A stretch of 64,000 nt of DNA, taken from positions 310,001 through 374,000 of the forward strand of contig CAWICW010000008.1 in the NCBI GenBank assembly GCA_963834685.1. The letters are read 5' to 3'. A program made the translations under genes and the position numbers. This DNA is from Palsa-504 sp963834685 (GTDB taxonomy: Bacteria; Actinomycetota; Actinomycetes; Streptosporangiales; Streptosporangiaceae). Under the pieces are notes generated by a model, which saw nothing but the letters and a program-made list of their open reading frames with translations, made no database searches and had not been told where the DNA came from. Of this stretch, positions 1-9,824 are shown piece after piece; within the stretch, counting starts at the first letter, position 1; every line of letters begins with the position of its first letter.

Positions 1-1708
1 GAAAATGGCCGCCCGCTTCGGAGATTTCCTGGATCGGCACGCCGAGCTCGCCATGACCACCATCCCCACCTTTATCGTCGGCCATATGTCGGGCCAGAAC
101 TGGGACCCGGCCTGGCGGAACGGCCGTGACCTGTACGCCGACGTCTGGATGGTCGGCCGGCAGGCGTGGTTCGCGGCCGAGATGGTTCGCAGGTACGCCG
201 CTCATCCCGCGGTCGCGGGCTGGCTGGTTTCCAACGAGATGCCGATCTACGGCGGGAGTACGACTAGCCACGAGATAGTGTCCAGCTGGGCGCAGCTCAT
301 CAGGGACGCGGTACGCGCCGCCGGCGGCCACCAGCCGTTCTCCCTGGGTGACGGCGCCTGGGGCATCGAGGTGACCGGCAACGACAACGGGTTCCGGCTG
401 ACAGAGATCGCCGAGCTCACCGACTTCCTCGGCCCGCACGTCTACCCGGTCGGCGACGACCCGATACGGCAAAAGTATGCCGCCGCGCTGGCCTGTGAGC
501 TGGCCGGCACCTTCGGCAAGCCGGTAGTCATGGAGGAGTTCGGCGTTAGCTCGGACTTCGCCGACGACGAGCACGCCGCCGCATACTACCGGCACGTGCT
601 GTACAACACCCTGCTCGCGGGCGCAACCGGCTGGATCGCGTGGAACAACACCGACTTCGACCTCACCGGACAGGACCCGTACCGGCACCATGCTTTCGAA
701 TTGAACTTCGGGCTCACCGACGCCCAAGGAAGGCCGAAGGCGACGCTCATGGAAATGCGGGAGTTCGCCGCGACCCTGGAGGCAGTCGGCAGGTACGAGC
801 GGGCCGACACGGACACCGCACTTATCGTGTCCAGCTACCTGGACACCCGGTATCCCTTCACCTCGCCGGAGGCGCCTGCCGCCATCGCGAAGGCGCTGCA
901 CCAGAGCTACATCTCCGCCCGGCTCTCCGACCTGGCGCCCAAGCTGACCAGGGAGAGCGACGGCATCGAACCGGGAGCCCGGCTCTACCTCGCCCCGTCG
1001 GTCAAGCAGTTCCTCGCGCCCACCACCGATACCCTGCGAGACCTCGCGGAGAAGGGCGCGTGCGTGTACGTGTCTTACTCGGCCGGCGACGTGGCGTGGC
1101 ACCGCGGCCCGTCCTACGGGCGGATGAACGACCTCTTCGGCGTGCGCCACCAACTTGACGTCGGCCTCGCCGACCCGATCACCGACGAGGTCGTCGAACT
1201 CACCTTCACCCGCGACTTCGGCGGCCTGGCCCGGGGCACCACGCTCGCCTTCCGGGCCGGCGGCAGCGAGCACAGCCGCGCGTACCTGCCGGTCGCGCCG
1301 ACCACGGCCGAGGTCATGGCCATCGACGGCCATGGCAGGCCCGCGCTGCTATGCCGCCAGGCCGGCCACGGATCGCTCATCCTCTGCACGTATCCGATCG
1401 AGTACATGTCCGCGGTCACCCCCCGGGTCACCCCTGACGCAACGGTCGCCCTGTACGGGGCACTCGCCACCCAGGCCGGTGTCCGCCGCCCGGTAACGGT
1501 CGGTGACCCGCGAGTCGCCTGTGACATGCTCGTCAGAAACGACGGCGCGCGGTTCGCGGTCCTGGTCAGCCACGCCGGCGAAGAGCTGACAGTCAGACCG
1601 CGCCTCGGCCAGGGGGGGCGACTGGCGGTCATTGACGGGGCGGAGGTGACGGCAGAAGTCACCATGAGCCCGTTCGGGATAACCGTCTGTAAGATCACCG
1701 GGGACTAG
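1..1708 (+). CDS. GH5-like glycoside hydrolase, 5'-truncated by window edge
   Basis: The frame is open to the first base of the window, so the Met at base 5 is probably internal and the N-terminus lies upstream. The visible 567 residues hold the second half of a (beta/alpha)8 glycosidase barrel: WLVSNEMP (Asn77-Glu78) looks like the acid/base and VVMEEFG (Glu178) the nucleophile, the usual spacing in clan A families such as GH5. The C-terminal 300 residues resemble the glutamine-amidotransferase-like and small beta domains that follow the barrel in some actinobacterial beta-mannosidase or beta-galactosidase relatives. No signal peptide can be judged. The neighbouring MFS permease and GH1 enzyme suggest plant oligosaccharide use. 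The family is fairly sure; the substrate is unknown. Confidence 0.8.
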   Translation, partial: KMAARFGDFLDRHAELAMTTIPTFIVGHMSGQNWDPAWRNGRDLYADVWMVGRQAWFAAEMVRRYAAHPAVAGWLVSNEMPIYGGSTTSHEIVSSWAQLIRDAVRAAGGHQPFSLGDGAWGIEVTGNDNGFRLTEIAELTDFLGPHVYPVGDDPIRQKYAAALACELAGTFGKPVVMEEFGVSSDFADDEHAAAYYRHVLYNTLLAGATGWIAWNNTDFDLTGQDPYRHHAFELNFGLTDAQGRPKATLMEMREFAATLEAVGRYERADTDTALIVSSYLDTRYPFTSPEAPAAIAKALHQSYISARLSDLAPKLTRESDGIEPGARLYLAPSVKQFLAPTTDTLRDLAEKGACVYVSYSAGDVAWHRGPSYGRMNDLFGVRHQLDVGLADPITDEVVELTFTRDFGGLARGTTLAFRAGGSEHSRAYLPVAPTTAEVMAIDGHGRPALLCRQAGHGSLILCTYPIEYMSAVTPRVTPDATVALYGALATQAGVRRPVTVGDPRVACDMLVRNDGARFAVLVSHAGEELTVRPRLGQGGRLAVIDGAEVTAEVTMSPFGITVCKITGD

Positions 1709-1875
1709 CGCAGTATGCCCTGGTACCACATGCCGCCGTTATTCGCGGCCCTGGTAATTGGCTGGAATAGGCCGGGCTGCCCTGGCTACGCTCATGACAA
1801 GGCATGCAGGACCTGACGGGAGTTGAGGTTGCCCGGGAAATCACGCACGCGCTGACGTCGTAGTCCGGTCACCGC

Positions 1876-3090
1876 GTGCTGCTCGCGAATCGCAGCACTC
1901 CGATGCGAAGGGGTCCTTTCGCCGTGTCTGCGTTTTTGCTGTCGTGTCTTGCCTATCTGGGTGTCGCGCTGCCCGGATCCGCTCTGGGGCTGCTGTGGCC
2001 GTCGATGCGCATGAGCATACACGAGCCAGTCGGCGCGCTGGGGGTCGTGCTCGCCGCCGGGGTGATCGCCTCAGCCCTATCCAGCGCCGCGACCGGCCGG
2101 ATCTTGCGCACGATGCCGCCAGGCCCGCCGCTGGCCATCGGCGCGGCCCTTGTCAGCATGGCGCTGGCCGTCGAGGCAGCGGCCCCCGCGCTGTGGCTGA
2201 TCGCCGCCGGGAGTGCGGTGTTCAGCGTCGGCTTCGGGGCGATCGACGCTGCTCTCAACGTCTACGCTGCCGCGAATCTCGGGCCGATGGCCATCACCTG
2301 GATGCATGCCAGCTACGGCCTTGGCGCGACCCTGGGACCATTGCTGGTCACCGCGCTACTGGCCGCGGGCGCGAACTGGCGCGCGGCGCTGGGGTTGATG
2401 GCGGCAGTGATCGCCGTGATCGCAGTGGTGCTGGCCGCAGCCAGGCGCGCCTGGAACGCGACCCCCGCCGCCTGCCCGGCCACCGGACCGGTCGGCCTGG
2501 CGCCTCATCGTCTCATCGCCCCGCCCCGCCTGCCCACTGTGCTGTTCACTGCGGTGGAGACCGGGGTCGAGTCGGCGGCCGGCATCTGGGGGTATGTCTT
2601 TCTGGTGTCCGGACGCGGGCTGCCGCCGACCGCGGCGGGCATCGCGGTGTCGGCGTACTGGGCGATGATGTTCGCCGGCCGGGTACTGCTCGGTCCGGTG
2701 GCGCAGTGGGCCGGGGCGTCGCGCGTGCTGGCTCTCGCGGTCGCGGGCGTGCCCTGCGGGGCGTTGCTGATGTCGCTGCCCCTGCCTGGGGGATTCGCGG
2801 TCGCGGGGATAATGACGCTCGGCCTGGCGGCAGCGCCGGTGTTTCCGCTGATCACCTGGGCATCCGGCGGCCGGTCGGGTGGCGGTGGTGCCAGTTCGGA
2901 CGCCGGCACTTCGGGCGGCAGAGCTGCGACGACGATTGGCTTGCAGGTAGCCGCGTCCGCCGTCGGCGGCGCCGCGCTCCCGTCAGGAGTGGGGCTGGCC
3001 GTGAGCGCGTTCGGCGGCTGGGCAGTCGGCCCGTCGCTGCTGACGCTCGGCGTTGCTATGTGCGCCGTGTACTGGGCAGCGCTGCGCTAG
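1876..3090 (+). CDS. MFS transporter
   Basis: About 404 residues with roughly twelve hydrophobic segments and a central polar loop near residues 195-215, the layout of a 12-helix major facilitator protein. The residue pattern (FSVGFGAIDAALNVY, then WMHASYGLGATLGP) resembles the FucP/YbjJ-like branch that includes sugar and drug permeases. A Gly/Ser-rich insert near residues 330-350 is unusual. The start is uncertain: neither GTG 1876 nor ATG 1903 has a clear ribosome binding site, and the longer form is given. It lies about 170 bases after the GH5-like gene and converges on the GH1 gene, so it may import the released sugar. Substrate assignment is inference. Confidence 0.8.
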   Translation: MLLANRSTPMRRGPFAVSAFLLSCLAYLGVALPGSALGLLWPSMRMSIHEPVGALGVVLAAGVIASALSSAATGRILRTMPPGPPLAIGAALVSMALAVEAAAPALWLIAAGSAVFSVGFGAIDAALNVYAAANLGPMAITWMHASYGLGATLGPLLVTALLAAGANWRAALGLMAAVIAVIAVVLAAARRAWNATPAACPATGPVGLAPHRLIAPPRLPTVLFTAVETGVESAAGIWGYVFLVSGRGLPPTAAGIAVSAYWAMMFAGRVLLGPVAQWAGASRVLALAVAGVPCGALLMSLPLPGGFAVAGIMTLGLAAAPVFPLITWASGGRSGGGGASSDAGTSGGRAATTIGLQVAASAVGGAALPSGVGLAVSAFGGWAVGPSLLTLGVAMCAVYWAALR

Positions 3091-3457
3091 CCGCACTGCC
3101 GGTGGCTTCGTGACCCGGGAGTGAGCACTGTACGCCTTCCTGCTCGGATCGCCCCGCCGGCCACGTCATCATCAGCGGGCTGCACCTGCCGCTGCGAACC
3201 AGCGTGCATAACCTCTCCGCCGGTACTGGGTCGGATGGCTGGCGGCACCACGGGGCTCCGTCCTCGCACTTGCCGCGCCGTCCGCCGAGCACGTCATCGT
3301 GCTTCGGAACACACCGTGCCGACTCCCGCTCGTCTCGTGACCGGAACCGCTTCCGCCAAGATGCCGTGGTTCCTGCTCGCCGGCGTCGGCCCTGAGCTTC
3401 CTGCACCGGGTGCTGGCGTTCCGCAGCCTATACCGCGCTGACCCGCCCGGGCCGGGC
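3091..3457. other. Gene-free stretch between convergent MFS and GH1 genes
   Basis: The 367 bases between the two convergent stop codons contain only short frames with no recognisable family, no convincing ribosome binding site and no clear hairpin-plus-T-tract terminator. Confidence 0.4.
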
Positions 3458-4912
3458 TCAGGCGCGGAGCCCGGCGGTGGCCTCGGTAGTCGGGAGGAGC
3501 GCATTCGTCCGCACCGTCTGCGCGTACCACCGGAAGCTTTCCTTTGGGATTCGGGTACGGGTCGGATAGTCGATCCAGACGAGACCGAATCGCTTGGAGT
3601 AGCCGTATGCCCACTCGAAGTTGTCCATAAGGCTCCAGACGAAGTATCCACGAACGTCCGAGCCCGCTTCGCGGGCCCGCACCACGGCGCGCAGGTGCCC
3701 GTCTAGGTAGAGGATGCGCTCCGGGTCCTGCACCGAGCCGTCCTGCCCGACGTAGTCGGCGCACGCCGCGCCGTTCTCGGTGAGGAGGATCGGGACATGG
3801 GGGTACTCCTGGTGGAGGCGGTCCAGCAGTTCGGTGAGGGCGGCGGGCTCGACCTCCCAGCCCATCTCGGTGCGATGGAAGGCCGGCCGCTGCACCGGCA
3901 CCGCGTGCAGATCGGAGGAGATGAGGTCGATCTCGGCCGCCGGCACGCAGTATCCCGCCGCCATAGCCTGGGCAGTCCGCGCCTGATCCGCCACGGTTTG
4001 GGGCGTGTAGTAGTTGATGCCGAGAAAGTCGAGTGGCCGGGAGATCACCTCCAGGTCGCCGTCCCTGACAACCGCGAAACCTGGAGCGCTGCCTTGGTAG
4101 TGCTCCAGCATGTCAGGCGGGTAGCTGCCTGTGAGGACCGGATCGAGGAACAGCCGGTTGGCGTTCCCGTCCGTCCGCCGTGCCGCGGCCACGTCATCCT
4201 CATGGTCCGTAGCGTGGCGTATCGGCGTCAGATTCAGCGAGATGCCCACCTCGGCCGCTGGGACGGCCGAGCGAATCGCCTGTACCGCTTCGCCATGTGC
4301 CAGCAGAAGATGATGGGTCGCCGCGACGGCCTTCCCAATGTCGCGGATCCCTGGAGCGTGGTGACCGGATCCGTAGCCCAGCCAGGCGGAGCACCACGGC
4401 TCGTTGAGCGTGATCCACCTGCCGACCGTTCCGCCCAGCGCCCGGGCAACGGTCCCGGCGTACTCGGCGAAGCGGCTCACGGTGTCGCGTTGCGGCCACC
4501 CGCCCTCATCCTGAAGGGGCTGCGGCAGATCCCAGTGGTAGAGCGTGAGGACAGGAAGGATGCCCCTGGCGCGAAGACCGTCCACGACCCGGCGGTAGAA
4601 GTCGAGGCCCTCGGGGTTGGCCGGACCTTTGCCCGTTGGCTGGATACGCGGCCAGGACACCGAGAAGCGGTATGCGCGCACGCCAAGCTCCGCCAAGAGG
4701 TCGAGATCCTCTTCCAATCGCAGGAAATGGTCGCACGCGATGTCGCCGGTGTCGCCATTGACCGTCTTGCCGGAGGTGTGGCTGAACGTGTCCCAGATGG
4801 ACACGCCCCTGCCTCCGGCGTCTACGGACCCTTCGACTTGGTACGCCGCGGTGGCCGCGCCGAACAGAAAACCCTTGGGGAACGAGACGGTATTGCCGTC
4901 GAGAGCTGACAA
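3458..4912 (-). CDS. GH1 beta-glucosidase
   Basis: Retaining family 1 glycosidase that hydrolyses beta-glucosides or related beta-linked disaccharides. The barrel starts at FPKGFLFGAATAAYQVEG. The acid/base is Glu171 in TLNEPW and the nucleophile Glu379 in ILLTENGAA; YHWDLPQPLQ and the final WSLMDNFEWAYGY are also diagnostic. A TTG start at 4912 is preferred because GGGAGG lies 11 bases upstream and the protein then begins just before the conserved fold, giving 484 residues as usual for GH1. The longer frame to 5023 adds an atypical Cys-rich leader. No signal peptide, so cytoplasmic. An AT-rich dyad just upstream may be its operator. Confidence 0.93.
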   Translation of the reverse strand: MSALDGNTVSFPKGFLFGAATAAYQVEGSVDAGGRGVSIWDTFSHTSGKTVNGDTGDIACDHFLRLEEDLDLLAELGVRAYRFSVSWPRIQPTGKGPANPEGLDFYRRVVDGLRARGILPVLTLYHWDLPQPLQDEGGWPQRDTVSRFAEYAGTVARALGGTVGRWITLNEPWCSAWLGYGSGHHAPGIRDIGKAVAATHHLLLAHGEAVQAIRSAVPAAEVGISLNLTPIRHATDHEDDVAAARRTDGNANRLFLDPVLTGSYPPDMLEHYQGSAPGFAVVRDGDLEVISRPLDFLGINYYTPQTVADQARTAQAMAAGYCVPAAEIDLISSDLHAVPVQRPAFHRTEMGWEVEPAALTELLDRLHQEYPHVPILLTENGAACADYVGQDGSVQDPERILYLDGHLRAVVRAREAGSDVRGYFVWSLMDNFEWAYGYSKRFGLVWIDYPTRTRIPKESFRWYAQTVRTNALLPTTEATAGLRA

Positions 4913-4972
4913 GGTTGCACCGACCTCCCGCGTATGAATGGCGTCGTATCCGAAAAGGCACTTAACCGGTAT

Positions 4973-4984
4973 AGTAAACTTACT
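4973..4984. promoter_or_regulatory. Small palindrome upstream of GH1 gene
   Basis: AGTAA-AC-TTACT is a perfect 5+2+5 dyad in an AT-rich patch about 60 bases upstream of the TTG start. It could be a repressor site, but with five-base arms chance cannot be excluded. Confidence 0.3.
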
Positions 4985-5023
4985 CCAGCATGACCCGCAA
5001 TCCTCCGGCGTGCGCCGAGGCAC

Positions 5024-5888
5024 GAGATCGGTGGTTACCCGCAGCCTGACCGGCCACTCTGTCCATGCCAGGCCGGCGTTCGCGCATCGGGACGCAGCCT
5101 TGGCGCTGTGGACGGAGGCTTTAGCCTCGATCCACCGACCGATATCTTCTGCCGTTGTTGCTGACGTTTGGTGTTCCTGGCCGTGATCGGGGCGTGGCTT
5201 GCTTGCCGCTCACTGTTCTTGCGGCTTGTCCGGGTCCGCGGCTCGGGGTCCGGGGCCGGGCGCTGAGGGCCGTGAGGGCGCGGTGACCGGGTCCGGGCGG
5301 GTCAGGCCGCCACGTGCGGCAGGCCGGCCCGCTGCCCCTGGTGGTTACAGGCCACGCCGCGTTTCCCTGACCCGTAGACCTCCACGTCGGCGGTCCAGTT
5401 CTTTTGCCACGCCCAGCCGGTCACACAGCTCGGTGACCGCGGCCAGGCCCGCGTTCGCCGTCAGCGCCCGATCCGGCGCGCCGGCCCGCACCTGCTGACG
5501 CCGCCTGATGCCACCACGTATCCTGCGCACCAGATAGGTGTCCTCTCCGCTGGGCTGACAATCACTTGGCAGCGATCATCATCCCAGGCCAGAGTGGCAC
5601 CTATCGCCATCTGCAGGGTCGAGTCACCGGCTTACTCGCGGAAACGGGTCTGAGCCTTGTTCGGCTGCCCGCCGGCTCCGCTCGAAGGGCTTCCGATGCT
5701 GCGGTGCACGGCCCTGCCAACGTTAGCGGCGCCATTCGGTCGGGGCGGTTTCATGCAAGCGGGCGGCCGGGCATGATCTGATCAAGCCAGCCCTGGCCGA
5801 TAACCGCGGTGAGCTCGAGCGCACCCGCGGGGTGATCTGGCACGTCTGCGCCGGCCAGAACCTGAATTCGTCGCAGAAGGGAACCGTT
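5024..5888. other. Gene-poor stretch around transposase remnant
   Basis: Between the GH1 gene and the oxidoreductase the only recognisable coding signal is the transposase fragment at 5345-5530. A further minus-strand stretch around 5125-5215 is rich in Lys, Arg and Gln and might be a C-terminal scrap of the same element. No terminal repeats or target duplication were seen. Confidence 0.4.
5345..5530 (-). pseudogene. Transposase N-terminal remnant (possibly IS1380-like)
   Basis: The segment LTANAGLAAVTELCDRLGVA followed by KELDRR resembles the opening of IS1380-type transposases, where a short helix precedes the first catalytic Asp region. Only about 60 residues are readable; the frame then stops and no DDE core or terminal inverted repeats were found. 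It sits in about 970 bases with no intact gene, consistent with a decayed insertion. Family assignment is from remembered similarity and is tentative. Confidence 0.4.
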
Positions 5889-6812
5889 GTGCAAGCCATC
5901 ACCGCACGAGACCGTGCCGCCGGTGCCGCCGGGCTCACGCTGTCCGACATCCCCCACCCCCACGCGTCCGAAAACGACGTGATCGTGCGCGTCCACGCGG
6001 CCGGGTTCACCCCGGGGGAGCTGGACTGGCCGGGCACCTGGACCGACCGCGCCGGCCGCGACCGGACCCCGAGCGTGCCCGGACACGAGCTGTCGGGTGT
6101 TGTCACCGAGCTGGGCTACGGCACCACCGGCCTGACCGTGGGCCAGCGGGTGTTCGGACTGGCCGACTGGACCCGTGACGGGGCGCTGGCCGAGTACACC
6201 GCGGTGGAGGCCCGCAACCTCGCCCCGCTTCCGGCGGACATCGACCACACCGTGGCCGCCGCCCTGCCCATCTCCGGGCTGACCGCCTGGCAGGGCCTGT
6301 TCGACCACGCCCATCTCAAGACGGGCCAGACCGTCTTGATCCACGGCGCCGCGGGCGGCGTCGGGTCAATCGCGGTGCAGCTTGCACATGAGCTGGGCGC
6401 CCGCGTGATCGGCACCGGCCGTGCCGGGGACCGGGAGGCCGCCCTCGGCCTGGGTGCGGACGCGTTCGTGGACCTGCAGGCCGGCCGGCTGGAGGACGTC
6501 GGCGAGGTCGACGTCGCGTTCGACGTGATCGGGGGTGAAGTCCTCCAGCGCACCGCCCCGCTGGTACGCGCCGGCGGAACGCTCATCACCACCATCGGCC
6601 CGCCGAAGGTGCGGCCCGCCGACGGCCGGGCGATCTTCTTCGTCGTCGAGCCGGACCGGTTCCGGCTGGCGGACCTGGCCGAGCGGGCGCGGTCCGGACG
6701 GCTGAATCCGATCATCGGGGCCGTGCGACCGCTCGCCGAGGCGCCGTCCGCGTTCGCCCCTGACCGCCGGGTGCAGGGCAAGACGATCATCCGGGTCGCG
6801 CAAGACTCGTAA
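5889..6812 (+). CDS. Zinc-independent MDR-family NAD(P)H:quinone oxidoreductase
   Basis: Medium-chain dehydrogenase/reductase of the quinone-reductase branch. It begins with a GroES-like fold ending in SVPGHELSGVV and continues with the Rossmann signature HGAAGGVGS and a following VIGTGRAGDREAALGLGA. The zinc-ligand cysteines of alcohol dehydrogenases are absent, which fits NADP-dependent quinone or enone reduction. GTG at 5889 is chosen because AGAAGGGA sits just upstream; a longer frame from 5832 adds 19 residues that do not fit the family. The gene stands alone between gene-poor stretches. The substrate cannot be read from sequence. Confidence 0.85.
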   Translation: MQAITARDRAAGAAGLTLSDIPHPHASENDVIVRVHAAGFTPGELDWPGTWTDRAGRDRTPSVPGHELSGVVTELGYGTTGLTVGQRVFGLADWTRDGALAEYTAVEARNLAPLPADIDHTVAAALPISGLTAWQGLFDHAHLKTGQTVLIHGAAGGVGSIAVQLAHELGARVIGTGRAGDREAALGLGADAFVDLQAGRLEDVGEVDVAFDVIGGEVLQRTAPLVRAGGTLITTIGPPKVRPADGRAIFFVVEPDRFRLADLAERARSGRLNPIIGAVRPLAEAPSAFAPDRRVQGKTIIRVAQDS

Positions 6813-7553
6813 CCGAAGGCGGATAGCCGATCAGCCGGCGGCCGGTCCGTGGCGGCCTGCTCGTTCGCGCCGGGCCCGGCCCTGCGGCAGGGTCAGGATC
6901 CAGGATCGCTCTCACGCGGTGGCGGCTTTGCCTCGGCGGCTCACGACTGGTCCGGCCTGCCCGGCGCGGATGTCATCAGACAGACCCGAACCGTCAGGAC
7001 GACGTGGTGGAGGGCCGGGCGCTGATGGCCACCAGTGTCCCCTGCCCTTGTGTTCCGGGAGACTGGGCGGACCGTCCAGGACTGTCGACACCAGAGAGCA
7101 TCCCAGAGCGCCGTGTCGAGCAATCAGGCCGCAGATCATCCACTTATGCGCGGCCATGAGCGACGATAAACGCGCACTTACGACCGTCCATAACGGCGGG
7201 AATGCGCGCGTCGCTCAGGTCGAGGATTGATCACATAGCGTGAGCGGCAACATCAGGTCGCCGAGTTTCCTATCGCTTAATACACGGGTGATCCGTGTCA
7301 TTTCTGAGATCTGGAGTTGTCCCGGATGCGAGCACGGGACTGTCCGAAAAGGACCCGCCAACGCGGGCACCTCGCGGCACGGCCTGCCCGACCTCTGGAT
7401 GTCAGGTCCCGAGAACCCACTCGTCGTCGCGGATGATCTCCACTGCCCCCTTCGGGCCTGAGGAGGCGGAAGCCCTGGTCCGCGGCTACCCGCGCTGGCA
7501 GCAGCCGTGGCTGCCCACGGAGAGCCCAACGGAACGCTGAGCCCGCGGACGGC
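6813..7553. other. About 740 bases without a recognisable gene
   Basis: Several short frames exist on both strands but none has codon pattern plus ribosome binding site. Two short inverted repeats are visible: ACACGG-N5-CCGTGT around 7282-7298 and GTCCCG-N10-CGGGAC around 7319-7340. They may be weak hairpins. No insertion-sequence ends were recognised. Confidence 0.35.
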
Positions 7554-8681
7554 TTACCGCGGGTCGGCGACGGCGTCGATCTGCGTATCCGGCTGGTAGG
7601 TGTAGGCCGCCTCGCGCACGGTCTCGCTGGACTCTAGGGTCGCGCCGAGCGCGCCGCCCAGCGTCGCGATCGAAGTGGCGAGCCAGGCCAGGCTGACCTG
7701 GTCGGCCACGCCGGCCGGGTGCCCGAGGACCAGGCCGAGCAGGCTGCCCGGGACGAGCAGCAGCGCCGCGGCGAGCATGGCGATGAACAGGGCCAGGTAC
7801 AGCGCGGCCACGCCCAGGCCGACGGTGGCCGCGGTGACGATGTTGAACAAGGCCACCTGTTCGCGCGCGGCCGGGTGCGGGCTGCGCTCCCACAGCCCGG
7901 TGGTGACCATGATCGTCACGGTGATGGCCGCCACCGAGCCCAGCGTGATGACGACCAGGCGCAGCGGCCCGAGATAGTAGGAGAGCCGCCAGATGTCGCT
8001 GGTCACCAGCGCGAACACCCCGGCCGCGAAGGCCACCGCCAGCGCGCGCATGAGCCGCAGCGCCAGCCGCCACGGGCGGTTGGCGCGCAGCATGCCCAGC
8101 AGCAGCCAGATGTTGCCGGTGACGACCCGCGCGACGAAACCCACCCCTTGCTCGCCCCGCTCCGTGCGGGCGCCCAGTTCGCGCATGCGGCGGGTCACGA
8201 CCTCGGCCAGCGGGAGCCGTCCGGCGGCGCCCTCGGCCTGCTCCAGGTCGCCGAGCATGTGCCCGACCAGCCGGACGATCGTCTCGACGGTGCGCTTGCG
8301 CACCGAGACCGGGCCGAGCGCGGGCATGGACAGGACCGCGACCCCGTGGGTCGCGCTGACGTGAGCGATCACCGGCCGCCGCGCGGTCTGCAGCGGGAGG
8401 TCGGTCACGCATACCGCCAGGTGCCAGCCGCGTTCGAGGAGCATCCTGCGCCCCGCCGCGATCAGCTCGCCGAGGTCGGTCGGCGGTTGCACCAGCCGGT
8501 CGGAGACGAATTCGACCCGCCACCGGACTCCGGGCAGTTGCCCGGCGAGCCGGTCGGCGATCTCCCCGACCAGGCTCTCGGTCAGCTCCGACGCGGGTCC
8601 AGGTGCGGCCAGCAGGCCGATGACCAGCTCCGGCTGCGGTTTGGTGTCAGGAACGCTCTCCGCGCCAGGGCCCTCCGACAT
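7554..8681 (-). CDS. Membrane protein with N-terminal soluble domain, unknown function
   Basis: About 375 residues. The first 190 are soluble: a beta-alpha region (PELVIGLLAAPGPASELTESL, then GWHLAVCVTDLPLQ) followed by an amphipathic stretch. The second half has four or five hydrophobic segments (near residues 205-235, 240-265, 285-310 and 320-350 of the ATG form). The ATG at 8681 is preferred; an ATG at 8708 has no ribosome binding site and adds nine residues. The architecture recurs in actinobacterial hypothetical proteins, but I do not recognise a named family. It lies divergent to a transposition-gene remnant with no operon partner. Confidence 0.7.
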   Translation of the reverse strand: MSEGPGAESVPDTKPQPELVIGLLAAPGPASELTESLVGEIADRLAGQLPGVRWRVEFVSDRLVQPPTDLGELIAAGRRMLLERGWHLAVCVTDLPLQTARRPVIAHVSATHGVAVLSMPALGPVSVRKRTVETIVRLVGHMLGDLEQAEGAAGRLPLAEVVTRRMRELGARTERGEQGVGFVARVVTGNIWLLLGMLRANRPWRLALRLMRALAVAFAAGVFALVTSDIWRLSYYLGPLRLVVITLGSVAAITVTIMVTTGLWERSPHPAAREQVALFNIVTAATVGLGVAALYLALFIAMLAAALLLVPGSLLGLVLGHPAGVADQVSLAWLATSIATLGGALGATLESSETVREAAYTYQPDTQIDAVADPR

Positions 8682-8819
8682 GATCCCATTTACCACCACG
8701 GAGGCCATGTTCGCCAGGAGGGCAGGCCGCCCACATCACCAGATCGGTCAGCTGGGCGGGTCGTCGTATGCCGGAGCCGCGGCGTCCCGGAGGTTCGACG
8801 CTCGTAAGGAGGCGGAGAA

Positions 8820-9055
8820 ATGGTGGTAGCCGACGCCGGCCTGCTGGAGAACCGCCGTGCTCCGGCGACCACGCTGGAGGGCTGGCGCAGCTTCATCAGC
8901 GCCGACCCCTCCGAGCTGGCCCTGCTGCCAGCCGGGCAGTGGGAGGCGCTGGGCGAGCGGGACCGCCGGGACTACGACGAGGCCCGGATCGCGCATCACG
9001 CCGAGCTGGTCGTGGTCACCACCTCGGCGATCGCCGAGATCACCAGCGAAGTTCG
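8820..9055 (+). pseudogene. TniB-like transposition ATPase, N-terminal remnant
   Basis: The first 78 residues (TTLEGWRSFISADP, WEALGERDRRDYDEARIAHH, VVVTTSAIAEI) match the N-terminal region that precedes the P-loop in actinobacterial TniB-type AAA proteins working with Mu-like TniA transposases. The frame has a strong start (AAGGAGG six bases before the ATG). Just before the nucleotide-binding core the sequence switches to a minus-strand DUF222 fragment near 9055, so the Walker A motif is missing. No intact tniA was found upstream. Confidence 0.55.
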
Positions 9056-9056
9056 G

Positions 9057-9573
9057 GCGGTGCGGGCGCGGATCTCCGCGCAGATCGCCGCCAAGGACCC
9101 CAGGTCCGCGCCGGCCCTCGCCGCGGCGACCAGGATCTCCTCGGCCTCGCCCCGGTACTCCTCCGGGATGGCGCGGGTCCACCGGGCTAGCTGCAGGGCG
9201 ACGGACTTGGTGATGACGTGGCCCTCGGCCAGCCCGGCCAGCAGCACCTGGTGGCCGCGGGCCAGGGCCTGGAGGGCCATGTACTCCCCGGCCTGGCCCT
9301 TGGTGACCCGGGTCGACTGGACCAGCCAGGTCCGGGTGCTCCGCTGCCCGTCGGCCAGGTGCGCCTCCTGGGCATCGAAGGCCGCCAGAGCCGGCCCCGC
9401 ACCGCGGCCTCCACCGCGTCGGCCCGCTCCAGGACCCGCAGCCGGTCCGCGACCGCCTGGGCGGGCAGGCCGGCCACGTCCTCGGCGGCCAGGAACCCCA
9501 GCGCGGACTCCAGCATGCCCAGCGCCTCCGCCCCGGTGGCCGGGACCGTCCCCGCGCACATGTCCAGGCTCAC
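9057..9573 (-). pseudogene. DUF222/13E12-type HNH endonuclease remnant, frameshifted
   Basis: The start region (MLESALGFLAAEDVAGLPA, VADRLRVLERADAVEAAVRG) and the continuation in another frame (FDAQEAHLADGQRST, TRTWLVQSTRVTKGQAGEY, HVITKSVALQLARWTRAIP, ADLGSLAAICAEIRART) together make the DUF222 domain that precedes an HNH nuclease in the actinobacterial 13E12 repeat family. A one-base deletion near 9388 splits the frames, and the protein stops at the junction with the TniB remnant before any HNH domain. GTG 9573 is the likely original start. Doubly broken, hence called a pseudogene. Confidence 0.65.
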
Positions 9574-9824
9574 CTCCCCGGGCCGGTCTAGATGCTGTTC
9601 CTGATCCGACTTTATCCGGGGGGTATGACATTTCTGGACTGTTCTGCCACGATATTCGATTAGGTTTTGGAGAGATCTGAGTTAACGCCCGTAACTGCGT
9701 CCGCGGCGGAACAGTCATGTTACGGATTCCGGATCGGGATCTGGGCTTCCAGGATGGCGGCAGATCGCCGTAGCTCGGGACATCGAAGGACCTTCCATGA
9801 TTCGCAGCCCCGGGCGGCGGGGGT

